From contig CP119311.1 in assembly GCA_029202545.1 (NCBI GenBank), positions 5,084,001 to 5,148,000 of the forward strand: a stretch of DNA of 64,000 bases, written 5' to 3'. Under the pieces are notes generated by a model. That model had not been told where the DNA came from, ran no database searches, and was given only the letters and a program-made list of their open reading frames with translations. Of the stretch, positions 26,627 to 35,833 are shown piece after piece. This stretch comes from Candidatus Pseudobacter hemicellulosilyticus (GTDB taxonomy: Bacteria > Bacteroidota > Bacteroidia > Chitinophagales > Chitinophagaceae). The translations under genes and the position numbers were made by a program. How positions within the stretch are numbered: position 1 is the first letter of the stretch; each line of letters begins with the position of its first letter.

Positions 26627-28039
26627 CTACCCCTTTTTCTTCTTTCGAAAATAATAGTAATAAATAATGATCAGTACTGCGATTGCAATGAGCAGGATAA
26701 CGATCAGTTTGCTCCTGAATTCTCCCTGCTGCAGCCTTTCCAATACCTGCCCCTGGGTTACAGACTGTCCACTGAAATAAGCGGCAGCTTTGGCAAGCAA
26801 GGTTTCATTATCAAGCACCACCTCCGCATGACCTGCCTTTTTATAATGAAGAGGCGGAACAAGAGATATAGTAAACGCTAAAGTATCTGTGTACGGCAAA
26901 TGGTCGTAAATACCTGTCACCAGGTTCCCGGTCACTTCACAGGTACCCCTATACAAATTCTCCAGGTTGTATTCTTTCCGGATAATGAGATAAGGCCTTA
27001 ACAGGTCATATATGGGAAATAACTGACGAGGTGTACTACCGAGCAGCACAGTTGTATCTGCTTGAATATAACCACATGAAGCCGCCTCACCCGTTCCCGC
27101 CAAACACCAGGTAACAGGGATAGAAAAAACACTATTATTACCAGAACTCCCGGGAAACAGGCAATGATGCGGGAGAAAATCAAGCCTGGGCATGGCGCGA
27201 AGCACGTTGATCATACAGAAGCTATCCGTTGCGCTGGAAGGAAATAGCGCCAGCGTTTCTGCACCAAGGGTACGCCGTTCGTAAAGCAGGTTGCGCTGTA
27301 ATGCGGGAACTGCAGAAAGCTGGCCGATAAATTCTTCAGAGAATGTGAGCAGATGTTTTTGCAGGTAGATATCCAGGCTGCTGCCATAATACAATGAATC
27401 AGCAGGATTCTCAACTTTGTATACTGCCGGAGTAGCAATATTATCTTCCAGCATCGTGCTATTAAAAAAATACCTTGCCTGGCCGGCATTACTGCCAAGC
27501 AATTCCAAAGAACGCTGATAGTCCGCTGATGCGGGGCCCAGGGATTTGGTAATTGCTTCGTTGCTGACATTAAAGAAATAAGTATTCTCAAAATAAGTAG
27601 CAGCAGGCAGCCTGTTATTTATGTATTGAAGGGAACCAAGCCGCGATAGTTCCTCTGGGCATGCCGGGCCGGCTGGTTGATACAGCAGCACAGTGCGCAG
27701 GCTATCGGTTAGCTGGTCAAAAGAAAAATTAGTAAGGATACGGGTCAGCCCCGTTTGGGAGGAAGGCTCCCGGCTTAACTCTGTCAGCACAATGGAATAG
27801 CTATTATCAGCAACATTCCCGTTTATCCAGGGTTTCAACTCCTGAACAATGGTATTCAGCACCCCTTCCCGAAGATGATCGGGATACTTGAAAAAAGCAG
27901 CCTCTTTACTAAAATAAATGCCGATGATATAATGGTCCTTTGCTTTCAGGGTTGCCGGCAATACCAGGCAACAAATGCCAACAATCAGGTTAACAAGTAA
28001 TGGCTTTATCATTTTTTGTGCGTTGGAAAAAGATATCAT
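26627..28039 (-). CDS. Unknown exported protein with C-terminal membrane anchor (type VI-like operon)
   Basis: The product has 470 residues. A signal peptide covers about residues 1-33 (an internal ATG ten codons in gives a more compact one). The body of about 410 residues lies in the periplasm and has six Cys. A single hydrophobic helix near 446-463 is followed by a basic tail (YFRKKKKG), so the C-terminus should be cytoplasmic. The family is not recognised. It is the last gene of the eight-gene minus-strand operon, 23 bases after the coiled-coil gene. It could link the cell-envelope part of the apparatus to the periplasm. It converges on the immunity gene with 38 bases between stops. Confidence 0.7.
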   Translation of the reverse strand: MISFSNAQKMIKPLLVNLIVGICCLVLPATLKAKDHYIIGIYFSKEAAFFKYPDHLREGVLNTIVQELKPWINGNVADNSYSIVLTELSREPSSQTGLTRILTNFSFDQLTDSLRTVLLYQPAGPACPEELSRLGSLQYINNRLPAATYFENTYFFNVSNEAITKSLGPASADYQRSLELLGSNAGQARYFFNSTMLEDNIATPAVYKVENPADSLYYGSSLDIYLQKHLLTFSEEFIGQLSAVPALQRNLLYERRTLGAETLALFPSSATDSFCMINVLRAMPRLDFLPHHCLFPGSSGNNSVFSIPVTWCLAGTGEAASCGYIQADTTVLLGSTPRQLFPIYDLLRPYLIIRKEYNLENLYRGTCEVTGNLVTGIYDHLPYTDTLAFTISLVPPLHYKKAGHAEVVLDNETLLAKAAAYFSGQSVTQGQVLERLQQGEFRSKLIVILLIAIAVLIIIYYYYFRKKKKG

Positions 28040-28062
28040 TAGCTTACAGCTTTTGTTGTTTA

Positions 28063-29637
28063 TCAGGGTTTGACTGGCTTTGCAGAGGGATTCCCTTTAC
28101 CGGCTGCAGGCTTAAGGCTATCTATGACTTTTGGCTTCGCCTCCTGCATATTTTTCTTATATTCCTTTGCTATAGAATCTGCTAAATGTATCTTGAGTTT
28201 ATTGATCTCACTGGGAAAATTATAGATCTGGGTCTCCAATGCGCCCAACTGCATGTCAAAATTTTTCTGTTTCTCCATTGATTCCTTCTGCATTCTGGCT
28301 TTGTCAGCCATCAGCCCTTTATTCTGCTCTGCCAAAAAATTATTATTTTTAACCAGCTCGTTATGGGTACTTGCTAACTTGTTATACTCTCCATTCCTCG
28401 TTTCTAACCGCCCTGATATTTCAGCATACTGATTCCTTAACGCGTCATATTGCTTAATGGAAACGTTTTCTCCCGCAATAGGCGGGGGTGTCTTGGGAAT
28501 AGACAATTCCGGGGCAGGTGGGATTATTTTATCTTCTTTATTAATGGGTTCGGCTACCTTACCGGCAGAAGGACCGGAAGAGATAACGGTATCTTTTTTT
28601 GAACTATTCAGCCGCCAGGCAAGGATGCCGATAACGGCAAGACAGGCAATTAATGCGCCAATAAGGATCATCTTCTTTTGATCTAACCATAATGGCAGTC
28701 GGTTTTGCGGATACTCACCGGGAGGCTGCTGCTGTTTTTCATCAGCACCTGAACCCCGGCTGTCACCAGCCGGTTGCGCTCCGTCAGTTGTATATATTAC
28801 TTTTGGCTTCTCCTGGTCTTCAATAACCTGACCGGGGCCAATCATTAGCCGTTGTCTATCAGGTACAGGCCTGAAACTACTGACGTAACTTTTAATAGAA
28901 GCTGCTGGCAGGCTCTTCCAGTCAAACTTTTTGAATTCTTCCGGCAGAGCATTCCTGCCGGTTACAAATTTTGCGATACCGCTGATGCCTTCTCCTTTGG
29001 CATGCTCCACCGGATAATGCAATACAATACCTGCATTGAAGAGCTGAATCAATGTCTGGCTATCCGTATCTTCAAGTGTGGAATAGGCATTCAAGGTTGC
29101 TATGTACTGAACAGAATGGTCTGTTGCTTCACATACAGGCGGGATAACCTGGGAATAACCTCCTGTCAGCGGGTGTTCCAGGGAAAGCCTCATTTTCCTG
29201 GCTTCTTCAGTGAAATACGCCATATCTTCCCTTCTGAGCCAGACCTGGTTATCCCAGCCTACAATTTTTTCGTTGTCAAACTGCTTTATAAACAGATCCC
29301 TGCATTTCCAGGGCTTCATGTCCAGGGTAATCATTTCCTGCTGATCAAAGACCATGACATGATAAAACCCCACCATAGTCCTGCCATGATCATCCTGGTT
29401 ATTGGCAGACGGAAAAAAACGGACATAGCCATATAGTGGCTGGCCAGGATACAGCCGTCCTATATATTCGATGTTTTGACCATACTGAGATGGCAAAGTG
29501 CATAAGGAACTGAAGCGGTTTATTCGCTGGGCAATGTTCCTGGCTGTAGATTCAGGTAATTCAGGACTGATGATCCTGACATCAAAATCCGGTATAAGGT
29601 CGCGAAACTTACCATATACAAAATGCTTTATTTCCAT
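28063..29637 (-). CDS. Unknown one-pass membrane protein with cytoplasmic domain and periplasmic coiled coil
   Basis: The product has 524 residues. Residues 1-270 are a soluble domain with no signal peptide (begins MEIKHFVYGKFRDLIPDF). Residues 275-320 are a Pro/Gln/Gly-rich linker. A single membrane helix lies near 322-343 (KKMILIGALIACLAVIGILAW), and the rest is periplasmic, with a coiled coil near 385-500. The N-terminal region may correspond to the GTPase-associated (GAP1-like) N-terminal domain that occurs next to GTPases in bacterial conflict systems, but the match is only by feel and by its GTPase neighbour 50 bases upstream. It probably spans the inner membrane as part of the complex. 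Confidence 0.6.
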   Translation of the reverse strand: MEIKHFVYGKFRDLIPDFDVRIISPELPESTARNIAQRINRFSSLCTLPSQYGQNIEYIGRLYPGQPLYGYVRFFPSANNQDDHGRTMVGFYHVMVFDQQEMITLDMKPWKCRDLFIKQFDNEKIVGWDNQVWLRREDMAYFTEEARKMRLSLEHPLTGGYSQVIPPVCEATDHSVQYIATLNAYSTLEDTDSQTLIQLFNAGIVLHYPVEHAKGEGISGIAKFVTGRNALPEEFKKFDWKSLPAASIKSYVSSFRPVPDRQRLMIGPGQVIEDQEKPKVIYTTDGAQPAGDSRGSGADEKQQQPPGEYPQNRLPLWLDQKKMILIGALIACLAVIGILAWRLNSSKKDTVISSGPSAGKVAEPINKEDKIIPPAPELSIPKTPPPIAGENVSIKQYDALRNQYAEISGRLETRNGEYNKLASTHNELVKNNNFLAEQNKGLMADKARMQKESMEKQKNFDMQLGALETQIYNFPSEINKLKIHLADSIAKEYKKNMQEAKPKVIDSLKPAAGKGNPSAKPVKP

Positions 29638-29687
29638 AGCTCAACCTTTAATATCGTTTGTCATAGTATAAAGTGAAATGCAGGTTA

Positions 29688-31673
29688 TCAGGCAAACCAG
29701 ACTACCAGTGCTATAAGCAGTAATCCGCTGATTACGCCTACAAGCACCCAGGGTATCTTTATGGGAGGGATCACAAATACCTCTGATTCTGCAGGATCAC
29801 TTCGCTGCTTGTTGTCTGTTTGTACAGCAATGACCTGGTACTGGTAGCGGTTCCCTTTTTTTAAATGCTGCCTGTCAGTGTAGGTATTGCTACTGATATT
29901 GGCGGCAAAATCATCCAGCCAGGAAGTCCAGACCCCATTGTTAAAACCTACTTTCTTTTTAATCAGGTACTGAAACCCGGGTACAGCATCCCAGGTGATG
30001 CGGATGGCTTCCGGCTGACTGTTGTCCGGAGTACCGGCAACCATCAGGTTTTGCACCGGTGGCAATAATGCCTGTCCAATGGCTGATTGCTGCGGAAATT
30101 TTTCAATAAGGCAACTGGCATATGCTTCAAAATCACTAAACAGATAAGGTATCCCAGTCCGCTGAAAGCTGATAGCATCTTTTGCTTCTATAGCATTGGT
30201 GATATAGATATTTATGGGAAGATGTCTGTGGGTATTGCAAAACTGCGTCAGGAGGGGTTTTATTTTCTGCAACAGAAATCCCAGTGTATACCTGAGCGGC
30301 ATATTATCATTAAATCCACTCAGCACTTCCTCCACAAAAACTTCCCAGGCCATTTCGGAAGCATTGTCCTGGAACTGCCTTAATTTTTCCCATTTGGCCT
30401 CTGTATTCAGGAGGCTGCGGGGGCCGGAGATCACCACGCCGTATTCGTCAAATTTGGTAAGTACAATGCTTACCATGGCGTGTTTACTGTTACGGAAAAG
30501 ATCATCAAGCCTGGCGCCAAGCCCGTTGAGCAGATTTGTATAATCTCTATTGGCTTCCAGCAGGTTTATTGGCTCCAGTGTTATGATCAGCAGGTCTGTC
30601 AGCATCAAAGCCTGTTCCAGTGGCCCAGGTTCTTCGCCACCCGCCACTTTTTTTTCAGGAGTACTGGTAATGGCGCCACCCCTGGTATCTGTGAGCTGTA
30701 TATTGTATAGTGTTTTACTGATCCTGATCTTTCCTTCCAGCGCCCAGACAGTAGAAGCGGTTGGCGCAGGACGACCTTCAACAAGGAATGACTGTGCCTC
30801 ATTGCCTTCAGGATATGTTTTTACATAAATACTTTTCAGGGGATTATCATAATACATTTCACCCTTCAGCGTGCGTTGAAAAATACTTTTTATCATAACC
30901 GTTTTTCCACTTCCCGTAGATCCAACCACCAGGGCGGCTACCAGTCTCTCATCAGCCAGCATACCCTTTGACAGGTTAATATTATCCTGATTTTCCCGGA
31001 GGATCTTTGTATAATTCCGAACAGCAAATTCCCGGTCAAAGGGCGTGGCGCTACCCAGCAAAGACTGGTTCTCCCTGTATTTTTTGGAAAACTTTATCAG
31101 TTCATTGTCCTCCAGGATGGGGGCATCCGGCATTCCATTCATGATGGCAATAAAATCCTTCAGCTGCACAAATTCATTGCCTGTCATTTCCATAACAGCC
31201 AGCAGGCTTCTGCTTCCCTGCACAACTTCCATCAGCAAATAAAAAGCATATGGCCTGGCACAGGGAAAGGTCACAGAAGACGCAGTCCAGTACCTGTAGA
31301 GATTCAATATCCTGCTGCATACCAGTCTGGCCGGTGAGGCCATTTCGGAAAAAGAGACCGACTTAAACCCGTCCGCCCAGGGTCTCAAAGTATCCAGGCG
31401 TTCTTCCAGCTGGTATAAACTAAGGAACAGCAAGGTCTCTATCCAGGCAATATCTTCCTTTTTGTCAACCGCCCTGTTGAGGTAATTCACCGCCAGCTCC
31501 TTAAACCGGATAAATTCCTTTTCATCCGTTCCCACCGATAGCCTTTCCTGGAGATCACGGAAAGCATCTACCGGAAAATAACCATTTACAGGGATCAGTA
31601 ACCTGGTGAAAGCTTGTGAAAAGGCTGGAATGATTTTATCATTGGAAAGGCGGTCGATAGTCAGGTCCATCAT
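29688..31673 (-). CDS. Membrane-anchored P-loop GTPase with fibronectin-like domain (TssM-like role proposed)
   Basis: The product has 661 residues. Residues 1-240 are helical. A GTPase-like domain follows: Walker A GSTGSGKT at 251-258, switch/Walker B-like QLTDTRGG near 326-333, and the specificity motif TKFD at 406-409. A fibronectin type III-like domain covers about 540-630, and one membrane helix is at the C-terminus (near 637-660). It is likely anchored in the inner membrane with the GTPase in the cytoplasm. TssM/IcmF of type VI systems also combines a P-loop domain with membrane helices, but this layout differs (single C-terminal helix, FnIII). The start overlaps the upstream stop by ATGA. 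GTP hydrolysis is inferred from motifs. Confidence 0.7.
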   Translation of the reverse strand: MMDLTIDRLSNDKIIPAFSQAFTRLLIPVNGYFPVDAFRDLQERLSVGTDEKEFIRFKELAVNYLNRAVDKKEDIAWIETLLFLSLYQLEERLDTLRPWADGFKSVSFSEMASPARLVCSRILNLYRYWTASSVTFPCARPYAFYLLMEVVQGSRSLLAVMEMTGNEFVQLKDFIAIMNGMPDAPILEDNELIKFSKKYRENQSLLGSATPFDREFAVRNYTKILRENQDNINLSKGMLADERLVAALVVGSTGSGKTVMIKSIFQRTLKGEMYYDNPLKSIYVKTYPEGNEAQSFLVEGRPAPTASTVWALEGKIRISKTLYNIQLTDTRGGAITSTPEKKVAGGEEPGPLEQALMLTDLLIITLEPINLLEANRDYTNLLNGLGARLDDLFRNSKHAMVSIVLTKFDEYGVVISGPRSLLNTEAKWEKLRQFQDNASEMAWEVFVEEVLSGFNDNMPLRYTLGFLLQKIKPLLTQFCNTHRHLPINIYITNAIEAKDAISFQRTGIPYLFSDFEAYASCLIEKFPQQSAIGQALLPPVQNLMVAGTPDNSQPEAIRITWDAVPGFQYLIKKKVGFNNGVWTSWLDDFAANISSNTYTDRQHLKKGNRYQYQVIAVQTDNKQRSDPAESEVFVIPPIKIPWVLVGVISGLLLIALVVWFA

Positions 31674-32899
31674 GATAGTGTCAATTTAAAGGGGCTTTGG
31701 GATTTAAATATTTTCAGCTCATTGCTCCACTCAAAATCCACCAGGATGGTACAGTTATTAGGCCCATTGTTTAAGTACTCACATTCAAAGTACCGCCGCT
31801 GTCCCTTGAACACGTCAGGTTCGGTAATGATCTCCGGATGTTTCTTTTCAAATTCATTGAAGCGGATGGTGGTGAATGCTACGCCCTGGTTACTGATCTG
31901 GGGAGTATAAGATGCCGGAATTTCAATCTTTAAATATTTCACATCAGATTCTTTCAGGGAGAATGTTAATAGTCTTCCTCCCTGTACCTGGTAATAGCTT
32001 TTTGAGACAAGCTCAGTGCCGGCCCCTTCTTTAAGCAGGGAGATGATCAGCGCCGGAATATCGTTGGTCATTTTTCTTTCAATCAGGTCCAGGGAGTCTT
32101 TCGATTGCAATTTGCTTAGCCAGAATTCTTCTTCAAGCGCATTTTGTACATCAAGCGCTGCTGAAACCACCAGGGCATCCAGCATATTGCAGGCCTGCAT
32201 CAGCCGGCCCACAGGCCATCTGTGGAAATTATAGGCTATGTTCAGGATGAAAGCAACAATTGCCGGGTTTTCTTTATGCTTGTCCAGGATCTTCTTTAAA
32301 GCATCCCGGATATCCCTGGTCCATTCATTCCACCAGCTGGAGGGAAACCTGACGGCTGCCAGGAAATAGGGCAGGGGCGGTTGTATCATTTCCGGCATCC
32401 TGTTGAACCAAAGCACATACCTGCCCAGATACAGGCTATTACCATTATTCTTCCTGTAGTTGATGGGCGTTGTTTCCTCGGCAATCAGGTCCATTGACAG
32501 CTGGTATTTTTGCAGTGGCATGACAGCTGCCTTACCAGGAAGTTCCCGGTCGTTCTCTTTCTCTGCTGAAAAATGCAGGTCATCCACAAAAATATCAGCC
32601 ACTACTTTGTCATTCTCGTGTGCAAAGGAGACCGGGAGGTTTAAAGATTGCGTTGAGGCGGCTGCTTTAAACTGCACAGGCCGTCCGGAGGGGGTAATAC
32701 CGATGACTTCATCAATAATAAAATAACAGGCAAGCCCTGTTTTACCCCGGCTTATCCGAGGCTGGTGGTCGCCGCAAAAAAGCCTGATCACCCCATAGCC
32801 GGCATCTTTCATGCTATTCACTGCAAGCAGGTATTCTTCCATATCTACCAGATCCTGCGCCTGTAAGTTCTTTCCCTTATAAAAAACGGGAGGGTTCAT
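31670..32899 (-). CDS. TssK-like baseplate adaptor
   Basis: The product has 409 residues from the ATG at 32899, preferred to a TTG nine bases upstream. The N-terminus has PPVFYKGKNLQAQDL and then a YGVIRLFC segment and GITPSGRPVQF, which match the pattern of type VI TssK (W-x-E-G-x-x-L-x-P-Q-H-F, then WGL, then PDGTPF). A later FNRMPEMIQPPLPYFLAAVRF resembles the TssK P-P-x-L segment that leads into the helical middle. Length is close to that of TssK (about 440). TssK connects the phage-like baseplate to the membrane complex. The stop overlaps the GTPase start by four bases, and the gene starts one base after the stop of the 506-aa gene. Homology is probable, not proven. Confidence 0.55.
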   Translation of the reverse strand: MNPPVFYKGKNLQAQDLVDMEEYLLAVNSMKDAGYGVIRLFCGDHQPRISRGKTGLACYFIIDEVIGITPSGRPVQFKAAASTQSLNLPVSFAHENDKVVADIFVDDLHFSAEKENDRELPGKAAVMPLQKYQLSMDLIAEETTPINYRKNNGNSLYLGRYVLWFNRMPEMIQPPLPYFLAAVRFPSSWWNEWTRDIRDALKKILDKHKENPAIVAFILNIAYNFHRWPVGRLMQACNMLDALVVSAALDVQNALEEEFWLSKLQSKDSLDLIERKMTNDIPALIISLLKEGAGTELVSKSYYQVQGGRLLTFSLKESDVKYLKIEIPASYTPQISNQGVAFTTIRFNEFEKKHPEIITEPDVFKGQRRYFECEYLNNGPNNCTILVDFEWSNELKIFKSQSPFKLTLS

Positions 32900-32900
32900 A

Positions 32901-34421
32901 TTAATCAAGAATAAAATGGTTATCTAATCGGGCATTGATATGATCTAAAATATTATTGGATCCGGACCTCAGCAAAACTCCCGCCGGTAATAGCAGTCGC
33001 ATAGTCAATATATCTTCGTGCCTGTAATGATCCATATACAGATATTCTCCCGCCTCATTTCGCACCAGGCTTTCCCCATAGATATGTTTATACAGGGATC
33101 CTCCTGAAATATTACCAAGATTGTCCATGAGCTCTATCAGCATTCTTGTCCATCCTACCGTATTTTTCGCATACGATAAAAAAGGATATCGCCAGTAATG
33201 ACCGCAAAAGGCTTCCAGCGCCAGCGTCTGGTCCTGCCGGGTTCCTTCGTCGGCCGGGTAAAGCACATTGCTCTGTATGATCATTTTCACTTCCGGCAGG
33301 TGGTCTGCAAATTTTTCAATGATGTTATTGTAAAATCCACCTCCCTGCCTGAAAGCCGGTAACTGCAACTGGCCCCAGTAGCAGTCATCCAATGCCGGTA
33401 CTGTCCGTGCCTCTATATTCAGTTCATCCAGGTCCAGCGCAGCCTTCATGTCAGCTTTAACAGCATCTGTAATGATCCCCCACTCAGCATCGGTCCCGGT
33501 ACCGCTCAGAAAGCCGGCACGCCAGCGACGGAGAAAATCCGGTTCCTGGTCTCTGACAGGATACACCAGGCTTATCACAGACTTCCCATCTTCATAAAAA
33601 GGCTGCAATGCTGCCTGACCATCCTGCATATTACCAGCGGAGAGGTCAACCCAGGCTCCCTCCCGGAAGCAATCACTGAATACCGCATTGTCCATCCCGC
33701 TCCAGATCTTAAAGCCTGCCGTTTCAGTAATTCCAGCAGCTTCATACCATTTTTTGAACTGTGCTTTCATCTCCTGCCTGACCAGCTTTTTCTCAGCATG
33801 AAAATAACTTTGATCATTTACCACATGAGTCACTGGCGGCAGCGCAATGGGCAAACCCGTTCTATCTTTAAAAAAGGTATTGTACAGCAGCCCTTGCTTA
33901 TCCGGGGGCAGCTCAGCCTCTACAGGATCCAGGAATAATTTGTACAGGCGAACAAGCGCCGGATCTCCGGGCGCAGGATAATGACATATAACCCTTGTCG
34001 CAATATTGTGGTGCGTATTATGGGGAGGGACTTTTTTAAAATGGAGCAACCGGTTGGTATAGGTACCATATTCAGGGTCGTTGATCAATGACACCTGCAC
34101 TGAAAATGTTAAACGTTGCGTGGGATGCTCAAATACCTTACCCTGAAAATAGTGCAGCTGCTCCAGGGGAGAGCTGGCAAAAGCCCGGACAATACGTGAC
34201 TCCTCTACACTTTTAAAGAACAGGGAACAGTCTTCCTCGTTCAAAAAATGCAGATAGGGGATCCATAAACCATCAGAGTCTTTTTTTACTGACAAAGACA
34301 TCGCTATCCGGGCATCCAGGTCCACATTTGTAAAGCAGCCTTCAAAATCCTTACTTTCAAGAATATTCTTTTGCACTTTTGTCAGGTCCTGATCCGATCC
34401 TATAAGCAGCAGACTTTTCAT
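32901..34421 (-). CDS. Unknown protein (506 aa) of the type VI-like operon
   Basis: The product has 506 residues and no signal peptide or membrane helix. The start MKSLLLIGSDQDLTK is strand-like. Several Trp-rich segments (WRYPFLSYAKNTVGWTRMLIEL, YYWGQLQLPAF type) are present, and the last third is helical. No family is recognised and no catalytic motif is visible. It lies 8 bases after the VgrG-like gene and its stop is one base from the next start. By position it may be a cytoplasmic or baseplate component, for example a counterpart of TssF or TssG, but there is no sequence evidence for that. Confidence 0.7.
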   Translation of the reverse strand: MKSLLLIGSDQDLTKVQKNILESKDFEGCFTNVDLDARIAMSLSVKKDSDGLWIPYLHFLNEEDCSLFFKSVEESRIVRAFASSPLEQLHYFQGKVFEHPTQRLTFSVQVSLINDPEYGTYTNRLLHFKKVPPHNTHHNIATRVICHYPAPGDPALVRLYKLFLDPVEAELPPDKQGLLYNTFFKDRTGLPIALPPVTHVVNDQSYFHAEKKLVRQEMKAQFKKWYEAAGITETAGFKIWSGMDNAVFSDCFREGAWVDLSAGNMQDGQAALQPFYEDGKSVISLVYPVRDQEPDFLRRWRAGFLSGTGTDAEWGIITDAVKADMKAALDLDELNIEARTVPALDDCYWGQLQLPAFRQGGGFYNNIIEKFADHLPEVKMIIQSNVLYPADEGTRQDQTLALEAFCGHYWRYPFLSYAKNTVGWTRMLIELMDNLGNISGGSLYKHIYGESLVRNEAGEYLYMDHYRHEDILTMRLLLPAGVLLRSGSNNILDHINARLDNHFILD

Positions 34422-34429
34422 GGATGGTA

Positions 34430-35824
34430 TTATTGTATATGCATTTCTGAATTGTCCATTTTTGCGGTCACCCCTTTTGTTTTAAGGGTAATTTCTTCAG
34501 AACTTGTAATGGTATGGTTCTTTGACCGGAAGAAAAGGTCTTCACTGGCTTCCGCTTTCAGGGCATTCAGCGTAAAGCTGACATCTTTAAAGTGCCAGGT
34601 CAATGGATCTTCCAGTTGCCAGTAGGGTGCTTTCACCCGGGCTTCCCGGTTGCGGATATTACCCAGCAGCACCACGGGCGATTGCCAGTTGGGCTGTTTC
34701 ACTACCAGCACTTCTGAATTCATTTCGGGAACCAGGTGCAGGCCGCCTTGCTGATCTTTGCCGCTATAGGGGGTTGATATACGAACATCCAGCTCATTAC
34801 TGCCAGCCTCAAACTTGTCCAGCGTCACTTCTATCCATTCAGAGGTAGGCTTCCGGCCGGTTACTTTTCCATTACAGGCCCAAAGGGCCGCCGGTGGTAA
34901 ACCGGGCAACTTCAGCAGCTGGTTATCCGGCAGTACATGCAGGAAACTATTCCATTCAAGAAAGTCGTTGCCCCCCGTATTCTGAACCCTGTCTGTGAGC
35001 TCATACACCATATGGTCATTGTAATAAAGGGGCAGGGACTTTTCCCGCCAGCTATCCCAGAAAGCTGCCTGCAGATCGCCATGCTCCATATTGTAGCTTA
35101 CATGCATGGCCTGGAGGTTGCCTTCCTGGAGGAGTAATGGCTTGCTCTTCGACCTGCCAAACTGAAGTTTGGGTGTCAGCCCGTTTTGCGGATGTTTATC
35201 AATTCCCCTGTTCTTTTGAAGGAACAGCTCCCTGTATTTGCTATCCTGCGCCCATACCAGCTGGTATTTTGTATCGGCGGCATCGCCAGAAAGGATCAGT
35301 GCATCCTTTACTTCAGCAGCATGATTATAACTGTTGATCAGCTGGTGCAGCATTTCCCAGTCGCTGATGCCGTTCTGAATATGATTTGTCTTCTTCTTAT
35401 CCGGAAACTTCACGCCCGACAAATGATTGCCCACGGCCTTTTCCCAGGTAATCATTTCAGCAAAATTGTCCCTGAGTAATTGCTTAAGATCATCCGCCTT
35501 CAGTATCCTTCTTCTGGGAACAAAGACTTTCTCCGGCAACCGGTTATAATAGCCCGAAAGCATCACTTCCGGCTCCCTGTTGTCTGTACTTTCTGCACTG
35601 GCAATAATTACTTTGGGAAAAAGCGCTGTATCCTTCCAGCAGACTTCCATGGCAGCAGCAGACTGCAGGATCCTGTCGGACAGATCATTCAACCGATAGC
35701 TGTTGCCATGATGCAGCTGCAGGAATACGGTCAGCTTTACAGGCGTACCAAGCTTCCTGTGCAGCTGAAAGGCTGCTGCCGGGAAAGACTGCTCAATGCC
35801 TTCGATCCTGAGGGTTAAAGCCAT
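34430..35824 (-). CDS. VgrG/gp5-like spike protein
   Basis: The product has 464 residues. The N-terminal 310 residues are beta-rich and could match the gp27-like hub. Residues about 329-400 contain an OB-fold pattern of the VgrG/gp5 type, with RISTPYSGKDQQGGLHLVPEM, then EVLVV and PVVLLGN, as in the family consensus (VRVPYAG... PEVGDEVLV... PVVLGN). The tail, with SSEEITLKTKGVTAKMDN, alternates short strands as in the VgrG needle. The protein should form a trimeric spike that is loaded with or tipped by effectors. It is shorter than most VgrGs and has no obvious C-terminal effector domain. This is the best-supported link of the operon to phage-tail-like injection machines. Confidence 0.75.
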   Translation of the reverse strand: MALTLRIEGIEQSFPAAAFQLHRKLGTPVKLTVFLQLHHGNSYRLNDLSDRILQSAAAMEVCWKDTALFPKVIIASAESTDNREPEVMLSGYYNRLPEKVFVPRRRILKADDLKQLLRDNFAEMITWEKAVGNHLSGVKFPDKKKTNHIQNGISDWEMLHQLINSYNHAAEVKDALILSGDAADTKYQLVWAQDSKYRELFLQKNRGIDKHPQNGLTPKLQFGRSKSKPLLLQEGNLQAMHVSYNMEHGDLQAAFWDSWREKSLPLYYNDHMVYELTDRVQNTGGNDFLEWNSFLHVLPDNQLLKLPGLPPAALWACNGKVTGRKPTSEWIEVTLDKFEAGSNELDVRISTPYSGKDQQGGLHLVPEMNSEVLVVKQPNWQSPVVLLGNIRNREARVKAPYWQLEDPLTWHFKDVSFTLNALKAEASEDLFFRSKNHTITSSEEITLKTKGVTAKMDNSEMHIQ

Positions 35825-35833
35825 GGGGATGTT

